Assembly (NCBI RefSeq): GCF_003721515.1
Contig: NZ_RJJD01000008.1
Span: 434,001 to 498,000 of the forward strand
Reading direction: 5' to 3'
Length of the DNA: 64,000 nucleotides
DNA from: Rufibacter latericius
GTDB taxonomy: Bacteria; Bacteroidota; Bacteroidia; Cytophagales; Hymenobacteraceae
In this document: one piece after another, positions 44,386 to 55,054 of the stretch
Position numbering within the stretch: the stretch's first letter is position 1
How the letters are laid out: each line of letters begins with the position of its first letter
Notes under the pieces: model-generated
Seen by the model: only the letters and a program-made list of their open reading frames with translations
The model's database searches: none
What the model was told of the DNA's origin: nothing
Translations under genes and position numbers: made by a program

Positions 44386-44461
44386 CACCACCCAATCGGG
44401 AAAAGGAATTTTAGCTGCGGAGTTGGATCACTGCTTTCAATAAGAAACAACAGAAGTGTAC

Positions 44462-44735
44462 CGCTGGCGTGAGCTTGTAGCTCGTGTCCGCACGCAGTCC
44501 TGAACATATTTAATGTGCATTCTCCTGTCATCCTAACGCTTCCCTTTGTCATCTTGGAAAGATCTTGTTGGCGAACTAGGCAAGCATTTAGTAAGCGCTA
44601 CTACCGTTCGCTCACAAGATCCTTTCAGGATGACAAGTAAGGAGGAGATCGGCCCAGGTCTATAAACTTTGAAAAGCAGGAAGCAAAAGAGGATCAGGCA
44701 TGCGTGCGGACACGAGCGGGACGCTCGCGCCAGCG
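44462..44735. repeat. Nested inverted-repeat (MITE-like) element, copy A
   Basis: Outer arms of 35 bp: 44462-44496 (starts CGCTGGCGTGAGC) and 44701-44735 (ends GCTCGCGCCAGCG) are complementary at about 30 positions. Inside is a second 30-bp pair, 44547-44576 and 44606-44635, built on TGTCATC.TGGAAAGATC. A 274-bp non-coding element with no frame; copy B is at 58332-58543. It is mobile-element-like, with no transposase in the window. Confidence 0.75.
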
Positions 44736-44760
44736 ATTCAGTGAAGTAGGTAGTACGTGA

Positions 44761-44794
44761 TTTAGGGCCTATTTCTGAAAAACAGCGCCTAAAC
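44761..44794. repeat. REP-like palindrome copy
   Basis: TTTAGGGCCTATTTCTG is followed by AAAAACAGCGCCTAAAC, directly before the TPP-enzyme stop codon. Confidence 0.65.
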
Positions 44795-44801
44795 AAACCT
44801 A

Positions 44802-46595
44802 CTACTCTTTCTTGTCTTTCTCCTTCGCTTCGTCCACGGCTTCTTTCAAAGGTTCTTCCAGGCGCTGCTCGGCGGCAGTGTCTCCTTGTTCAATGGCCTC
44901 AGCGATGTTCTCTGCGAAATTAGCGGCTACCTGCGGGGTAATGGGCATGATCTCGGGATCAGTGAGGGCGTCGATCACTACGGGCCGGTCGGCTTTGAGG
45001 GCCTTTTCCCAAGCAGCGTCGATTTGGTCTGGGCGGTCAATCCGGATGCCTATTAAGCCGATGCTCTCAGCGTAGGCGGCGTAGTTGAAATCAGGCAGGA
45101 CTTGAGAATCATTGAATTTTGGGTTGCCCTCGTTCATGCGCTGCTCCCAGGTCACGAAGTTGAGGTCTCGGTTGTTGAGCACGAGCACAATCAGGCGTGG
45201 GTCAATCCATTGGCGGTAGTATTTCTGGATGGTCAACAATTCCTCGGTGCTGCCCATCTGCATGGCCCCATCGCCCGCAAACGCGAACGCCACCCGGTCT
45301 GGGTAGGCAAATTTGGCGGCGAGCGCGTACGGCAAAGCGCAGCCCATTGTGGCCAGCGTTCCTGAAACTGAGAACTTCATATTCCCCCTGATTTTGAGGT
45401 ATTGCGCTACCCAACTGGAGGACGAACCAGAGTCAGCAGCCAAGATACAGTTCTCCGGCAGACGCGGCGAGAGCTTTTCAAACACCAAACGGGGGTTCAC
45501 TGGATTGGCTGGGTGGCTGGCTTCCTCGGCTAACTGCTTCTCCCAGTTCTGGATGTTCTGTTCAATGGTTTGCCGCCAAGTACGGTCTTCTTTTCGGTGG
45601 AGTAGCGGCAGGAGTGCGCGGATAGTTTCGGCGCTGTCGCCTATAAGCGGCACTTCCATGGGGTAGCGGATGCTGAGCATGCGCCCGTCCAGGTCTATCT
45701 GTACGCCGCGCGCATGGCCTTCTTTGGGTAGAAACTCGGCGTACGGGAAACTGGAACCAATCATGAGCAGGGTATCACAGTCGGCCATCATCTGGTGGCT
45801 GGCCTCGGTCCCGAAGAACCCGATGGCGCCCGTCACAAAGGGGAGTTCATCTGACAAGGCGGCTTTGCCCAGATATGCCTTCGCCACGCCGGCGCCCAGA
45901 ACTTCGGCAATCTGGGTTACTTCCTCGGCGGCGTCTTTGGCCCCGGCCCCAATCAGAATGGCTACTTTATTGCCGGCATTCAGCACCTCGGCGGCTTTCT
46001 CCAAGTCTTCGTCACGGGGCAGCACGCGCGGCGGCAGGTACCCGATGCCCGAGTGCACCGTGCCGTGTTTGTGCTCCGGCTCCTTGTACTCCAATTCCTG
46101 AAGATCGCTGGGCAGGATGACGCAGGTAACGGTGCGCTGGTCTTTGGCAATGCGAAAGGCACGGTCAATCAGATGCCGTACCTGGCTGGGCTCGGTGGCC
46201 ATCTGCACGAACTCGCTGGCGACATCCTTGAACAACGAAACCAGATCTACTTCCTGTTGGCTATGCCCGCCCAGGGCCGTGCGGGCTTTCTGTCCCACCA
46301 AGGCTACCACTGGCTGATGGTCCAGTTTAGCGTCATACAAGCCATTGAGCAAATGAATCGCGCCCGGCCCTGAGGTGGCCAGACAAACGCCCGCTTCCCC
46401 GGTGAACTTCGCGTGGGCGCAGGCCATGAGCGAAGCCACTTCCTCGTGCCGCACCTGAATGAACTTTACCTTGTCTTCGGCCCGCTCCAAAGCGCCCATA
46501 ACCCCGTTAATCCCATCACCGGGATACCCGAAAATGCGTGTCGTCCCCCATTGATGGAGGCGTTCCACTATGAAATCACTGACCTGCTGTGGCAT
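44802..46595 (-). CDS. PoxB-like thiamine pyrophosphate-dependent enzyme
   Basis: A 597-residue TPP enzyme of the acetolactate synthase/pyruvate oxidase family. The N-terminal domain holds the catalytic glutamate (IQVRHEEVASLMACA, Glu51) and the C-terminal domain the GDG...NN diphosphate-binding motif (441-475). Sequence order and GYPGDGINGVMGAL resemble PoxB (pyruvate dehydrogenase, quinone). Instead of PoxB's membrane-binding tail it ends in a charged Glu/Lys tail, so membrane association is doubtful; the substrate is probably pyruvate but not certain. It lies between the two M20 paralogues. The ATG at 46595 follows a REP-like copy. Confidence 0.88.
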   Translation of the reverse strand: MPQQVSDFIVERLHQWGTTRIFGYPGDGINGVMGALERAEDKVKFIQVRHEEVASLMACAHAKFTGEAGVCLATSGPGAIHLLNGLYDAKLDHQPVVALVGQKARTALGGHSQQEVDLVSLFKDVASEFVQMATEPSQVRHLIDRAFRIAKDQRTVTCVILPSDLQELEYKEPEHKHGTVHSGIGYLPPRVLPRDEDLEKAAEVLNAGNKVAILIGAGAKDAAEEVTQIAEVLGAGVAKAYLGKAALSDELPFVTGAIGFFGTEASHQMMADCDTLLMIGSSFPYAEFLPKEGHARGVQIDLDGRMLSIRYPMEVPLIGDSAETIRALLPLLHRKEDRTWRQTIEQNIQNWEKQLAEEASHPANPVNPRLVFEKLSPRLPENCILAADSGSSSSWVAQYLKIRGNMKFSVSGTLATMGCALPYALAAKFAYPDRVAFAFAGDGAMQMGSTEELLTIQKYYRQWIDPRLIVLVLNNRDLNFVTWEQRMNEGNPKFNDSQVLPDFNYAAYAESIGLIGIRIDRPDQIDAAWEKALKADRPVVIDALTDPEIMPITPQVAANFAENIAEAIEQGDTAAEQRLEEPLKEAVDEAKEKDKKE

Positions 46596-46601
46596 ACGCT
46601 T

Positions 46602-46639
46602 CTGTTTTAAGGCTCCTTCTGGCAAAAAAGGCTCTAAAC
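46602..46639. repeat. REP-like palindrome copy upstream of the TPP-enzyme gene
   Basis: CTGTTTTAAGGCTCCTTCTG is followed by GCAAAAAAGGCTCTAAAC, six bases before the start codon. Confidence 0.6.
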
Positions 46640-46692
46640 TGGTACGACCTCAGGGGCAGATGGTTCAGACACTGATGTTATTAGGCAAATAT

Positions 46693-46749
46693 GCCAGTGC
46701 CTCGCTTTAAGGCTGCTTTTGGAAAACAGCTTAAAAACGAGGCACTGGC
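46693..46749. repeat. REP-like palindrome with long 12-bp outer stem
   Basis: GCCAGTGCCTCG (46693-46704) pairs exactly with CGAGGCACTGGC (46738-46749), enclosing the family core (CTTTAAGGCTGCTTTTGG...AAAACAGCTTAAAAA). The longest palindrome of the family in the window. Confidence 0.8.
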
Positions 46750-46774
46750 TATTAGAACGGAGGTTATCAAACCG

Positions 46775-46971
46775 GCACGCGTTCCGTCCCCTTTGAAGGG
46801 GGTAGGGGATGACATTGCAGCATCAAGAAGCAATTGCGTTTGCTACAGAGTAGATGCGTTTCAAATGAAAAGGGCAACCACAAGGGATTGCCCCTACAAA
46901 GGACCTCGGAAATCCATCATCAGCATGAGTGATCATCCCCCTACCCCCTTCAAAGGGGACGGGGTGCGTGC
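46775..46971. repeat. MITE-like element with about 38-bp terminal inverted repeats
   Basis: The left arm from 46775 (GCACGCGTTCCGTCCCC then TTTGAAGGGGG) is complementary to the right arm up to 46971. The 197-bp element has a central word CAAGGGATTGCCCCTAC (46881-46897) that is also the arm of the element at 48389-48546. No coding frame. Confidence 0.7.
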
Positions 46972-46992
46972 TAAATTAGATATGGAGGCTTC

Positions 46993-48309
46993 TTATTTCT
47001 TCAGCGGGTTGTTCAGGTAATCTACGGCTAGGTACGCCAGGGTGCGGACGCCTAGTTTAAGGCCGCTTTCATCGATCATGAAGTCTGGGGTGTGGTGGGC
47101 TGGGATTCTTGATACATCCTGGCCTTTGGACATGCCGCCCACGAAGATGAACACGCCCGGTACTTTTTGCTGGTAATAGGCGAAGTCCTCGGCACCGGTC
47201 ACGGCTTTGGTGAGGACCACGTTCTGCTGGCCTGCCACGGTCTGTAACGTTGGGAGGATGTGGGCGGTGAGGGCTTCGTGGTTGTAGGTAATGGGCGTAT
47301 TTTTCACAATCTCCACCGTGGCGGTTGCACCGGCGCTGGCGGCAATCATCTCAGCGGTGCGGCGCAGTTTCTCATGAAGCTGGTCCTGCATTTTGGGGTC
47401 AAGGGCCCGGATAGTGCCAATCATCTCCACTTCCTCGGGGATGATGTTGGTTCTTACCCCGCCGTGGATGGCGCCCACGGTGATTACGGTGGCCTCATTG
47501 GTGAGTTCCATCTGGCGGCTTACAATGGTCTGGATGCCGTTGATGATCTGCGCCGATACCACAATAGGGTCAACGCTCATCCAGGGGTACGCGCCGTGCG
47601 CCTGGCGGCCTTTCACCTTGATCTTGAAGTTATCGGAACTGGCCATGGTGCCCTGCGGACGGTATTTGAGGGTGCCCACCTCGGTGGCGGAGTTGATGTG
47701 CAGCCCGAAGATGGCGTCTACTTTGGGGTTCTCCAGAGCGCCCTGGGCCACCATTACATCGGCACCGCCTTCTTCGCCGGCCGGAGCACCTTCCTCGGCG
47801 GGCTGGAAGATGAACTTCACGGTGCCTTTGAGGTCTTTCTTGTGCTGGGCCAGGATTTCGGCGGCACCCATGAGCATGGCTACGTGCGTGTCGTGGCCGC
47901 AGGCATGCATCACGCCTACTTCCTGGTTGTTGAAGGTGGTGCGCACTTTAGAGGCGAAGGGCAGGCTGTTACGCTCGGTCACGGGCAAGGCATCCATATC
48001 GGCGCGGAGGGCTACCACGGGTCCGGGTTGTCCGCCTTTCAAGATGCCGATGACGCCGGTTTTGGCCACGCCGGTTTTCACCTCAAACCCGAGGCTTTTC
48101 AGGTGTTTGGCCACTTTCTCGGCAGTCTTCACCTCACGGTTGCTGAGCTCGGGGTTCTGGTGGAAGTCGCGGCGCCATTGGATGACCTTCGGCTCTAGTT
48201 TATTCGCGAGTTGGTCTATCTGGGCGTGCAGGTTGGTGGTTTGAGCTTGGGCAATTTGGGTAAGCGCCACCAGTGCTGCTGCCGAGGCTATCTTCTTAAA
48301 AGGATGCAT
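46993..48309 (-). CDS. M20-family amidohydrolase (exported), paralogue 2
   Basis: A 438-residue exported enzyme (signal peptide about 1-22), very close to paralogue 1, with the same opening (IDQLANKLEPKVIQWRRDFH) and motifs MHACGHDTHVAMLMG (Cys137, His139) and FQPAEEGAPAG (Glu172, Glu173). Differences are concentrated in the signal peptide and the area around residues 110-135. With its partner and the TPP enzyme it may form a local module for amide degradation, but nothing shows co-transcription. Confidence 0.92.
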   Translation of the reverse strand: MHPFKKIASAAALVALTQIAQAQTTNLHAQIDQLANKLEPKVIQWRRDFHQNPELSNREVKTAEKVAKHLKSLGFEVKTGVAKTGVIGILKGGQPGPVVALRADMDALPVTERNSLPFASKVRTTFNNQEVGVMHACGHDTHVAMLMGAAEILAQHKKDLKGTVKFIFQPAEEGAPAGEEGGADVMVAQGALENPKVDAIFGLHINSATEVGTLKYRPQGTMASSDNFKIKVKGRQAHGAYPWMSVDPIVVSAQIINGIQTIVSRQMELTNEATVITVGAIHGGVRTNIIPEEVEMIGTIRALDPKMQDQLHEKLRRTAEMIAASAGATATVEIVKNTPITYNHEALTAHILPTLQTVAGQQNVVLTKAVTGAEDFAYYQQKVPGVFIFVGGMSKGQDVSRIPAHHTPDFMIDESGLKLGVRTLAYLAVDYLNNPLKK

Positions 48310-48349
48310 GTAGTTTGGTTATGACGGGTAGTGATAGTTCGCACTCCTA

Positions 48350-48383
48350 TTTTAAGCATAAATTCTGAAAAACAGGGCAAAAT
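48350..48383. repeat. Weak REP-like palindrome copy
   Basis: TTTTAAGCATAAATTCTG is followed by AAAAACAGGGCAAAAT. Degenerate; in the divergent gap between the second M20 gene and the M1 peptidase gene. Confidence 0.4.
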
Positions 48384-48388
48384 CATCT

Positions 48389-48546
48389 GTAGGGGCAATC
48401 CCTTGGGATGGCCTTTTGCTGCTATTTACCTTTAGTAGAAATTTTAACAGCAAACCACACCAATTCTCCTTCCGTTGTTGCGTGTTCTCACCAACAACCA
48501 GAACTGCTTGGCCGGCGCAAGGACAATCTCAAGGGATTGCCCCTAC
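48389..48546. repeat. MITE-like element with 16-bp perfect (about 32-bp imperfect) inverted repeats
   Basis: GTAGGGGCAATCCCTT (48389-48404) is the exact complement of 48531-48546, and the similarity extends inward for about 16 more bases. The arm word matches the one in the centre of the 46775-46971 element. Non-coding. Confidence 0.65.
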
Positions 48547-48587
48547 TTTTAATAATTGTAATTTCAACCGGATTTTAGACTTACCTG

Positions 48588-51536
48588 ATGCCGCTTCGCC
48601 TATTTCTTTCTGTATTGCTTTTGTTTCCATTTCTCGCTTTCGCCCAGCAATCATACTGGCAGCAAGAGGTGAACTATAAAATTGACGTGACGCTGAATGA
48701 TGTGCAGCACACGCTTTCGGGCTCGGAACAGATTGAATATGTGAACCACTCACCGGAAACGCTGACATTCCTGTACTTCCATCTGTGGCCCAACGCCTAC
48801 CAAGACCGGAGCACCGCCTTCGGCAAACAGCAGCTTCTGAATGATGAGGACAGATTTCACTTCGCCCCGAAGGAAGCACGCGGGTTTATTTCAGGGCTGG
48901 ATTTCAAAATAGACGGCCAAAACATAAATTGGGAACTGGATGCGCAAAATCCGGACATCGCGAAGCTCACCTTAAACCAGCCCCTGGCTCCAGGAAGTCG
49001 GATTACCATCAGCACGCCGTTTCAGGTGAAGTTGCCGGATTCTTTTTCGCGGCTAGGGCATGTGGGGCAATCGTACCAGATTTCGCAGTGGTACCCCAAA
49101 CCGGCGGTCTTCGATCCGAAGGGTTGGCACCCGATGCCGTACCTGGACCAAGGCGAGTTCTACTCTGAGTTCGGGTCGTTTGACGTGCGCATCACGCTGC
49201 CGGCCAACTATACGGTAGGCGCGACCGGCGAACTGCAGAACCGAGAGGAACAGGTGCGTCTGGACAGCCTGGCGCAGGTCACCGCCGCCAAGAAGGAATT
49301 CAACGAGGACGACCTGAACTTTCCGCCCTCGGCGACGAAAACCAAAACGCTGCATTACCGGCAAGACCGCATCCATGACTTCGCGTGGTTCGCAGATAAG
49401 CGGTTCAACGTACTCAAAGACCAAGTGACATTGCCGCACTCGAAACGCACTGTCACCACCTGGCTTTTGTTCACCAACAGGCAGGCCGACCAATGGCTGA
49501 AAAGAGCACACGAGATCAACGATGTCGTGTACGCCTACTCTTTGTGGCTGGGTGACTACCCCTACAGTCAGGCCACCGCAGTTGACGCAGCGTTGAGTGC
49601 CGGAGCAGGCATGGAATACCCGATGGTGACGGTCACTGAGCCCGAGGCGATCATCCATGAGGTGGGCCATAACTGGTTTTACGGCATTCTGGGCAGCAAC
49701 GAGCGCGAACACCCCTGGCTGGACGAAGGCATCAACTCATATTATGAGATCAGGACGAAGGCGCTTCGGAATAAGTATGCCGGGATGGTGTCCAGCGAAG
49801 TGAACACCAATGCCTTCGGGAAGTTTTTTGGAGTAGATGATTTGCCACCAACAGCCATTGACAATTCCGCCTATTTGTCGGCGGCCAGTCGGGGATTAGA
49901 CCAACCGGTGACCGCTCCGGCGCAGCAGTTCAGAACCCTTAATTACGGCACCGGCGTTTACCTGAAAACGGCCCAACTATTCCAGTACTTGGAAAAGTAC
50001 CTGGGCACTGCCCGCTTTGACAGCGCCATGCAGGCCTATTATCACCAATGGAAGTTCCGCCACCCGGCACCCGAGGATTTACAGGCCGTTTTGGAGAAAT
50101 CCACGGGAAAGCAACTAAGCTGGTTTTTCAAGGATCTATTACCTTCCACTTCTCTCCCAGATGCCCGTTTGAAAACCGTTAAAACCTCGGGCGGAATCAT
50201 TCAAGCGGTAGTGCAACAAACGGGTAAAATGGCCCTGCCGGTGCAGGTAAGTGCAGTAGATGGAGAGGGCAAAGTGCTGGAATCCCACTGGACTAAACCG
50301 GGCGAAAAAGAGCAGACGGTAACCTTCACCACCACCGCAGAAATTGACCGCATCGTTTTAGATCCTGAGTACGTGTTCCCTGTGCTGGACCGCCGAGACA
50401 ACCAGTACCGTTTAGGGCGTCTTTTCCCGAAAACCGAGTTATTGCAGCTTCGGGCTTTGGTAGGCGTTGACCGCATAGACAAGAAGCAGCTTTTCGTAGC
50501 CCCGGCCCTGGGGTACAATACCTTTGACAAATTTCAGGCGGGAGCGGTGTTCTATAACACCTTTCTCACCGAGCACAAATTCAACTACGTGGTGCTGCCG
50601 ATGTACGCTTTCGGGAGTAATCGGCTTACGGGCTTAGCGGATGTTAGGTACCGGGTGATAGGGCAAGGATCGCTTCGGAAGGTAGAGATGGGCGTGCAGG
50701 GCCAGCGGTTCGCTACGTTCTATACCCTTGTTCCCAGTATTACTTTCCACAATCAGCTTAAAAACCCGACCACTCCGCGGCAACAGCTGACGTTTGCCTG
50801 GCATTTGGTGGAGGATGATTTGTTCCCCGATTTTCAGGCGCCTAGAATCGCTTATCAGCTACTTTCCAAAAATGCCATAAGCGGCACCCAGATTGCCTTT
50901 GACGCCACCATGTTCAGCTATCGCGCTGTTCCTTCCGCTCCTACCACTTTCCCTGGGTTAACGGACCAAGGCCCTACCTATTTCAGCCCGATTCGGTTCA
51001 GGCTTTCCCTGGAGAACTGGCGGGAATATCGTCCTGACAAAGAAATCAGGGTGCGGGGCTTCGTGGGGTTAATGGCCGGAAACAATCAGCTTGGTAGTCC
51101 TTTCCTGCTTGGTTTAGCCGGCAGCCCCGATTACCTGAAGCAAACGCCTTTCTTTAACCGCACCGACATGTACGGATCGGCAAATCCAGCCTCGGCCATC
51201 CGGCAGACCGATCGGCAGGACGGCGGTTTCCGGAATCCGGTGCCGGTGAATAGCCGTGAGTGGATAGCTGCCCTCAACCTCACCGCCGATCTACCCGTGA
51301 CGCCTTTTGCCGTGTACCTTGACTTGGGCCGCGTGCAGGAGCAGAACAAACTTTTTTACGGTACCGGTCTGCAATGGAGTTTCCTTAACAATGCTTTCCA
51401 GATTTACCTTCCGGTGGCGGGCAGCAACTTTGAGAACCATTTCCCCAGAAACTTCAAGGATTTCCGCAACAGCATCAGGTACTCGCTGAACCTGCAAAAG
51501 CTTAACCCTTTCCGGCTGCTGGACGAAATGCAGTAG
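48588..51536 (+). CDS. Secreted M1-family zinc aminopeptidase
   Basis: A 982-residue exported peptidase (signal peptide about 1-20). The M1 catalytic core holds GAGMEYP (339-345) in the exopeptidase motif position, HEVGHNWFYG (His357, Glu358, His361) and LDEGINSYYE with the third zinc ligand Glu380. A C-terminal part (from about 640) is rich in beta strands (RYRVIGQGSLRKVEMGVQGQ) and looks like an outer-membrane barrel-like extension, so the protein may be cell-surface bound; this is inference. It starts 278 bases from the divergent M20 gene. Confidence 0.9.
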   Translation: MPLRLFLSVLLLFPFLAFAQQSYWQQEVNYKIDVTLNDVQHTLSGSEQIEYVNHSPETLTFLYFHLWPNAYQDRSTAFGKQQLLNDEDRFHFAPKEARGFISGLDFKIDGQNINWELDAQNPDIAKLTLNQPLAPGSRITISTPFQVKLPDSFSRLGHVGQSYQISQWYPKPAVFDPKGWHPMPYLDQGEFYSEFGSFDVRITLPANYTVGATGELQNREEQVRLDSLAQVTAAKKEFNEDDLNFPPSATKTKTLHYRQDRIHDFAWFADKRFNVLKDQVTLPHSKRTVTTWLLFTNRQADQWLKRAHEINDVVYAYSLWLGDYPYSQATAVDAALSAGAGMEYPMVTVTEPEAIIHEVGHNWFYGILGSNEREHPWLDEGINSYYEIRTKALRNKYAGMVSSEVNTNAFGKFFGVDDLPPTAIDNSAYLSAASRGLDQPVTAPAQQFRTLNYGTGVYLKTAQLFQYLEKYLGTARFDSAMQAYYHQWKFRHPAPEDLQAVLEKSTGKQLSWFFKDLLPSTSLPDARLKTVKTSGGIIQAVVQQTGKMALPVQVSAVDGEGKVLESHWTKPGEKEQTVTFTTTAEIDRIVLDPEYVFPVLDRRDNQYRLGRLFPKTELLQLRALVGVDRIDKKQLFVAPALGYNTFDKFQAGAVFYNTFLTEHKFNYVVLPMYAFGSNRLTGLADVRYRVIGQGSLRKVEMGVQGQRFATFYTLVPSITFHNQLKNPTTPRQQLTFAWHLVEDDLFPDFQAPRIAYQLLSKNAISGTQIAFDATMFSYRAVPSAPTTFPGLTDQGPTYFSPIRFRLSLENWREYRPDKEIRVRGFVGLMAGNNQLGSPFLLGLAGSPDYLKQTPFFNRTDMYGSANPASAIRQTDRQDGGFRNPVPVNSREWIAALNLTADLPVTPFAVYLDLGRVQEQNKLFYGTGLQWSFLNNAFQIYLPVAGSNFENHFPRNFKDFRNSIRYSLNLQKLNPFRLLDEMQ

Positions 51537-51635
51537 TGAATGAGTAAAGGAAAGCGTGAGAGAAGGAGTGAATGGATGGTTGGGAGAATGGTTTAGAAAG
51601 GATAAAAAAGGCAATATTGTTTTAGCTGAAAGAAT

Positions 51636-51675
51636 GCGGTTTTTCACTTATCTTACAGGAAACAGGCTGAAAACG
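51636..51675. repeat. Weak REP-like palindrome copy upstream of the PPase-like lipoprotein
   Basis: GCGGTTTTTCACTTATCTT is followed by ACAGGAAACAGGCTGAAAACGC. Degenerate left arm, clearer right arm. Confidence 0.4.
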
Positions 51676-51696
51676 CTTCTACCCCTTTCCACGAAC

Positions 51697-52302
51697 ATGC
51701 GCGTCGCTTCACTAAAGAATGGGCAGCTTTGGCTGCTTTTTATGGCTATTCTCTGCCTCAGCTGCAAACCCGATTACCGCGAGTTGCCGGCCATCACCGA
51801 AACCAAGCACTGGCAGGCTGTGGTGGAAACCCCGTCGGGCTCCACCCTGCCGCAGGTCTATGATGCGAAGGAGAAAAAGTTTGTGCCGCAGCTGGAGGCC
51901 GGGCAACCCCGCAAGCTGGAGTTCTTGCCTTATCCCGGCAATGAGGGGTTTATTCCTTCCACCTTGGTAGACTCAGTGCAGGGTCGGCCCGCGGCGCCGT
52001 TGCCGGTGATTATTCTCTGCGACCAGAAAGAACCGGGCACAGTGCTGGAAATTTCGCCCGTGGGCGTGATGGTGCTGGAAAGCGAGGGAGAACTTCGGCA
52101 CCTGATTGTGGCGGTACCGGCCAGGCCCAGTGAACAAACCATTTCGCCCAACTCCTTCAGTGATTTTTCGGCCCGATATCCGGCGGTGAAAAGCATTCTG
52201 GAGCAGTGGTATCTGAACGTGAATCCGCGGCAACCCACCCGTTTATCGGCCTGGAAGAGTGAGGCCTTCGCTGACCAGTTGATTCAGAAGTGGGTGCAGT
52301 AA
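51697..52302 (+). CDS. Pyrophosphatase-like lipoprotein lacking metal ligands
   Basis: A 201-residue lipoprotein (LCLSC lipobox, Cys23). The rest follows the soluble family I inorganic pyrophosphatase pattern: VVETPSGS (42-49, like EIPxGS), LPYPGNEGFIPSTLVD (77-92, like the YPxNYGFI block), the RPxGVM-like SPVGVMVLESEGEL (120-133) and LIVAVP (136-141). However, the Asp-rich metal signature (D-x-D-P-x-D) is replaced by a Gly/Pro-rich stretch (SVQGRPAAPLP), and the second Asp pair and Lys are gone. It looks like an exported non-catalytic relative; any role would be binding of phosphate-containing or other ligands. Confidence 0.75.
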   Translation: MRVASLKNGQLWLLFMAILCLSCKPDYRELPAITETKHWQAVVETPSGSTLPQVYDAKEKKFVPQLEAGQPRKLEFLPYPGNEGFIPSTLVDSVQGRPAAPLPVIILCDQKEPGTVLEISPVGVMVLESEGELRHLIVAVPARPSEQTISPNSFSDFSARYPAVKSILEQWYLNVNPRQPTRLSAWKSEAFADQLIQKWVQ

Positions 52303-52334
52303 GTTGAGCGTTGTAGCATATAATTAAAATAATC

Positions 52335-53138
52335 ATGGCTTCAGAGAAGATCCATATTGTATTTGGAGAAACTGCTGAATTGACTCTGCTTTCCATTAAA
52401 GAGATGACTGCAGATGTTGATTCTGTGGTAAGCTTGAATGATGATCTGAGGGTTGGGCCTATTAATTTAGGCTCATTAGATGGCAGGGTAGAAAGACAGA
52501 ATTGGGTAACTAGTAATCTGCCTTGCAAAGAAGATGCTGCTTACCTAAGGTCCTACGTTACCGGCGATTTTGACAAAATCCAAAGCATAAGAGATAATTC
52601 AAAGGATAAAGCGGAAATATACATCTGGTGCGGAAGAACCACCTCTGAAAGACTTGCCACCGCAAGGCTAGTCTTTGAGCTACAAGGTTACTTCAGCAAT
52701 CTTACCATAGCAGATATTCCTAAAAATGGCAACATCGCAGAGAGTCTAAGTGTCATGAACCCAGAGCAGGTACATCTAATTCATAAATACTTTAAAAAAA
52801 CAGACCAGGAGGAATACGGGAAATGGGTGACTATGTGGGCCCGCCTAAAAAGTGAAAATAGTTTAATGAGAGTAGCCCGAGCCGATGGGGTGATTGAGTC
52901 AAAGGAGGTTTCTTATTTCGATGACACACTCCTTTCACATTGCAAAGAAGAACTTCTGAAGGCTGCCAGGATTGTCGGTGAATCGCTGGTAGATATTTGG
53001 TTTGAAGCTAGTGATTCTACCCTCAACTGGCGATTGGTACAATTAGTAAAAAGCGGAGAGTTAGAAGTTGATGGCAAGCTAAATTGCCTTAGAGAGTATA
53101 AAGTAAAACGTGCCACTACAAAAACTAAACAGCCTTAA
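52335..53138 (+). CDS. DUF1835 domain-containing protein
   Basis: A 267-residue cytosolic protein. The N-terminal DUF1835 part begins EKIHIVFGETAELTL and carries SLNDDLRVGPINLG (about 34-47), the family signature. The C-terminal half is helical and fits the DUF3658 partner domain common after DUF1835. The function is unknown; the family is scattered and often near stress or mobile genes. Its GC content is lower than that of the flanking genes. It begins 30 bases after the lipoprotein gene. Confidence 0.82.
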   Translation: MASEKIHIVFGETAELTLLSIKEMTADVDSVVSLNDDLRVGPINLGSLDGRVERQNWVTSNLPCKEDAAYLRSYVTGDFDKIQSIRDNSKDKAEIYIWCGRTTSERLATARLVFELQGYFSNLTIADIPKNGNIAESLSVMNPEQVHLIHKYFKKTDQEEYGKWVTMWARLKSENSLMRVARADGVIESKEVSYFDDTLLSHCKEELLKAARIVGESLVDIWFEASDSTLNWRLVQLVKSGELEVDGKLNCLREYKVKRATTKTKQP

Positions 53139-53242
53139 AATACCGCATAGCAGGAAGGTTATAAGGCTGCTTTCTGAAAACCGGCGCAGAAACGCCTGCC
53201 ACTTTCGCCGGCGGTTTTCAAACTCTTTTTCCTAAAGTCGCC
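53130..53242. repeat. Cluster of REP-like palindromes upstream of pgi
   Basis: CAGCCTTA (53130-53137) pairs with TAAGGCTG (53162-53169); the copy 53159-53194 (TTATAAGGCTGCTTTCTG then AAAACCGGCGCAGAAACG) overlaps it, and a weaker copy follows at 53210-53242 (GGCGGTTTTCAAACTC...CTAAAGTCGCC). Competing stems are possible. Confidence 0.55.
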
Positions 53243-53280
53243 ACAATTCCTAACTTCGCTCTCCATTGACCTGAACTTAA

Positions 53281-54948
<1,668 letters not shown>

Positions 54949-54967
54949 AATTTGTAAAATCTTCTTG

Positions 54968-55015
54968 AATTCATTCCGGTTATCTATTCCTGTGAACGGA
55001 TGACCGGAATGAATT
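54968..55015 (+). terminator. Terminator after pgi
   Basis: AATTCATTCCGGT pairs over 13 bp with ACCGGAATGAATT and extends inside with one mismatch, followed by a T tract. Confidence 0.85.
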
Positions 55016-55054
55016 TTTGTTTAAATTCTAGTTTACAGGACTTATTCCTTCAAT

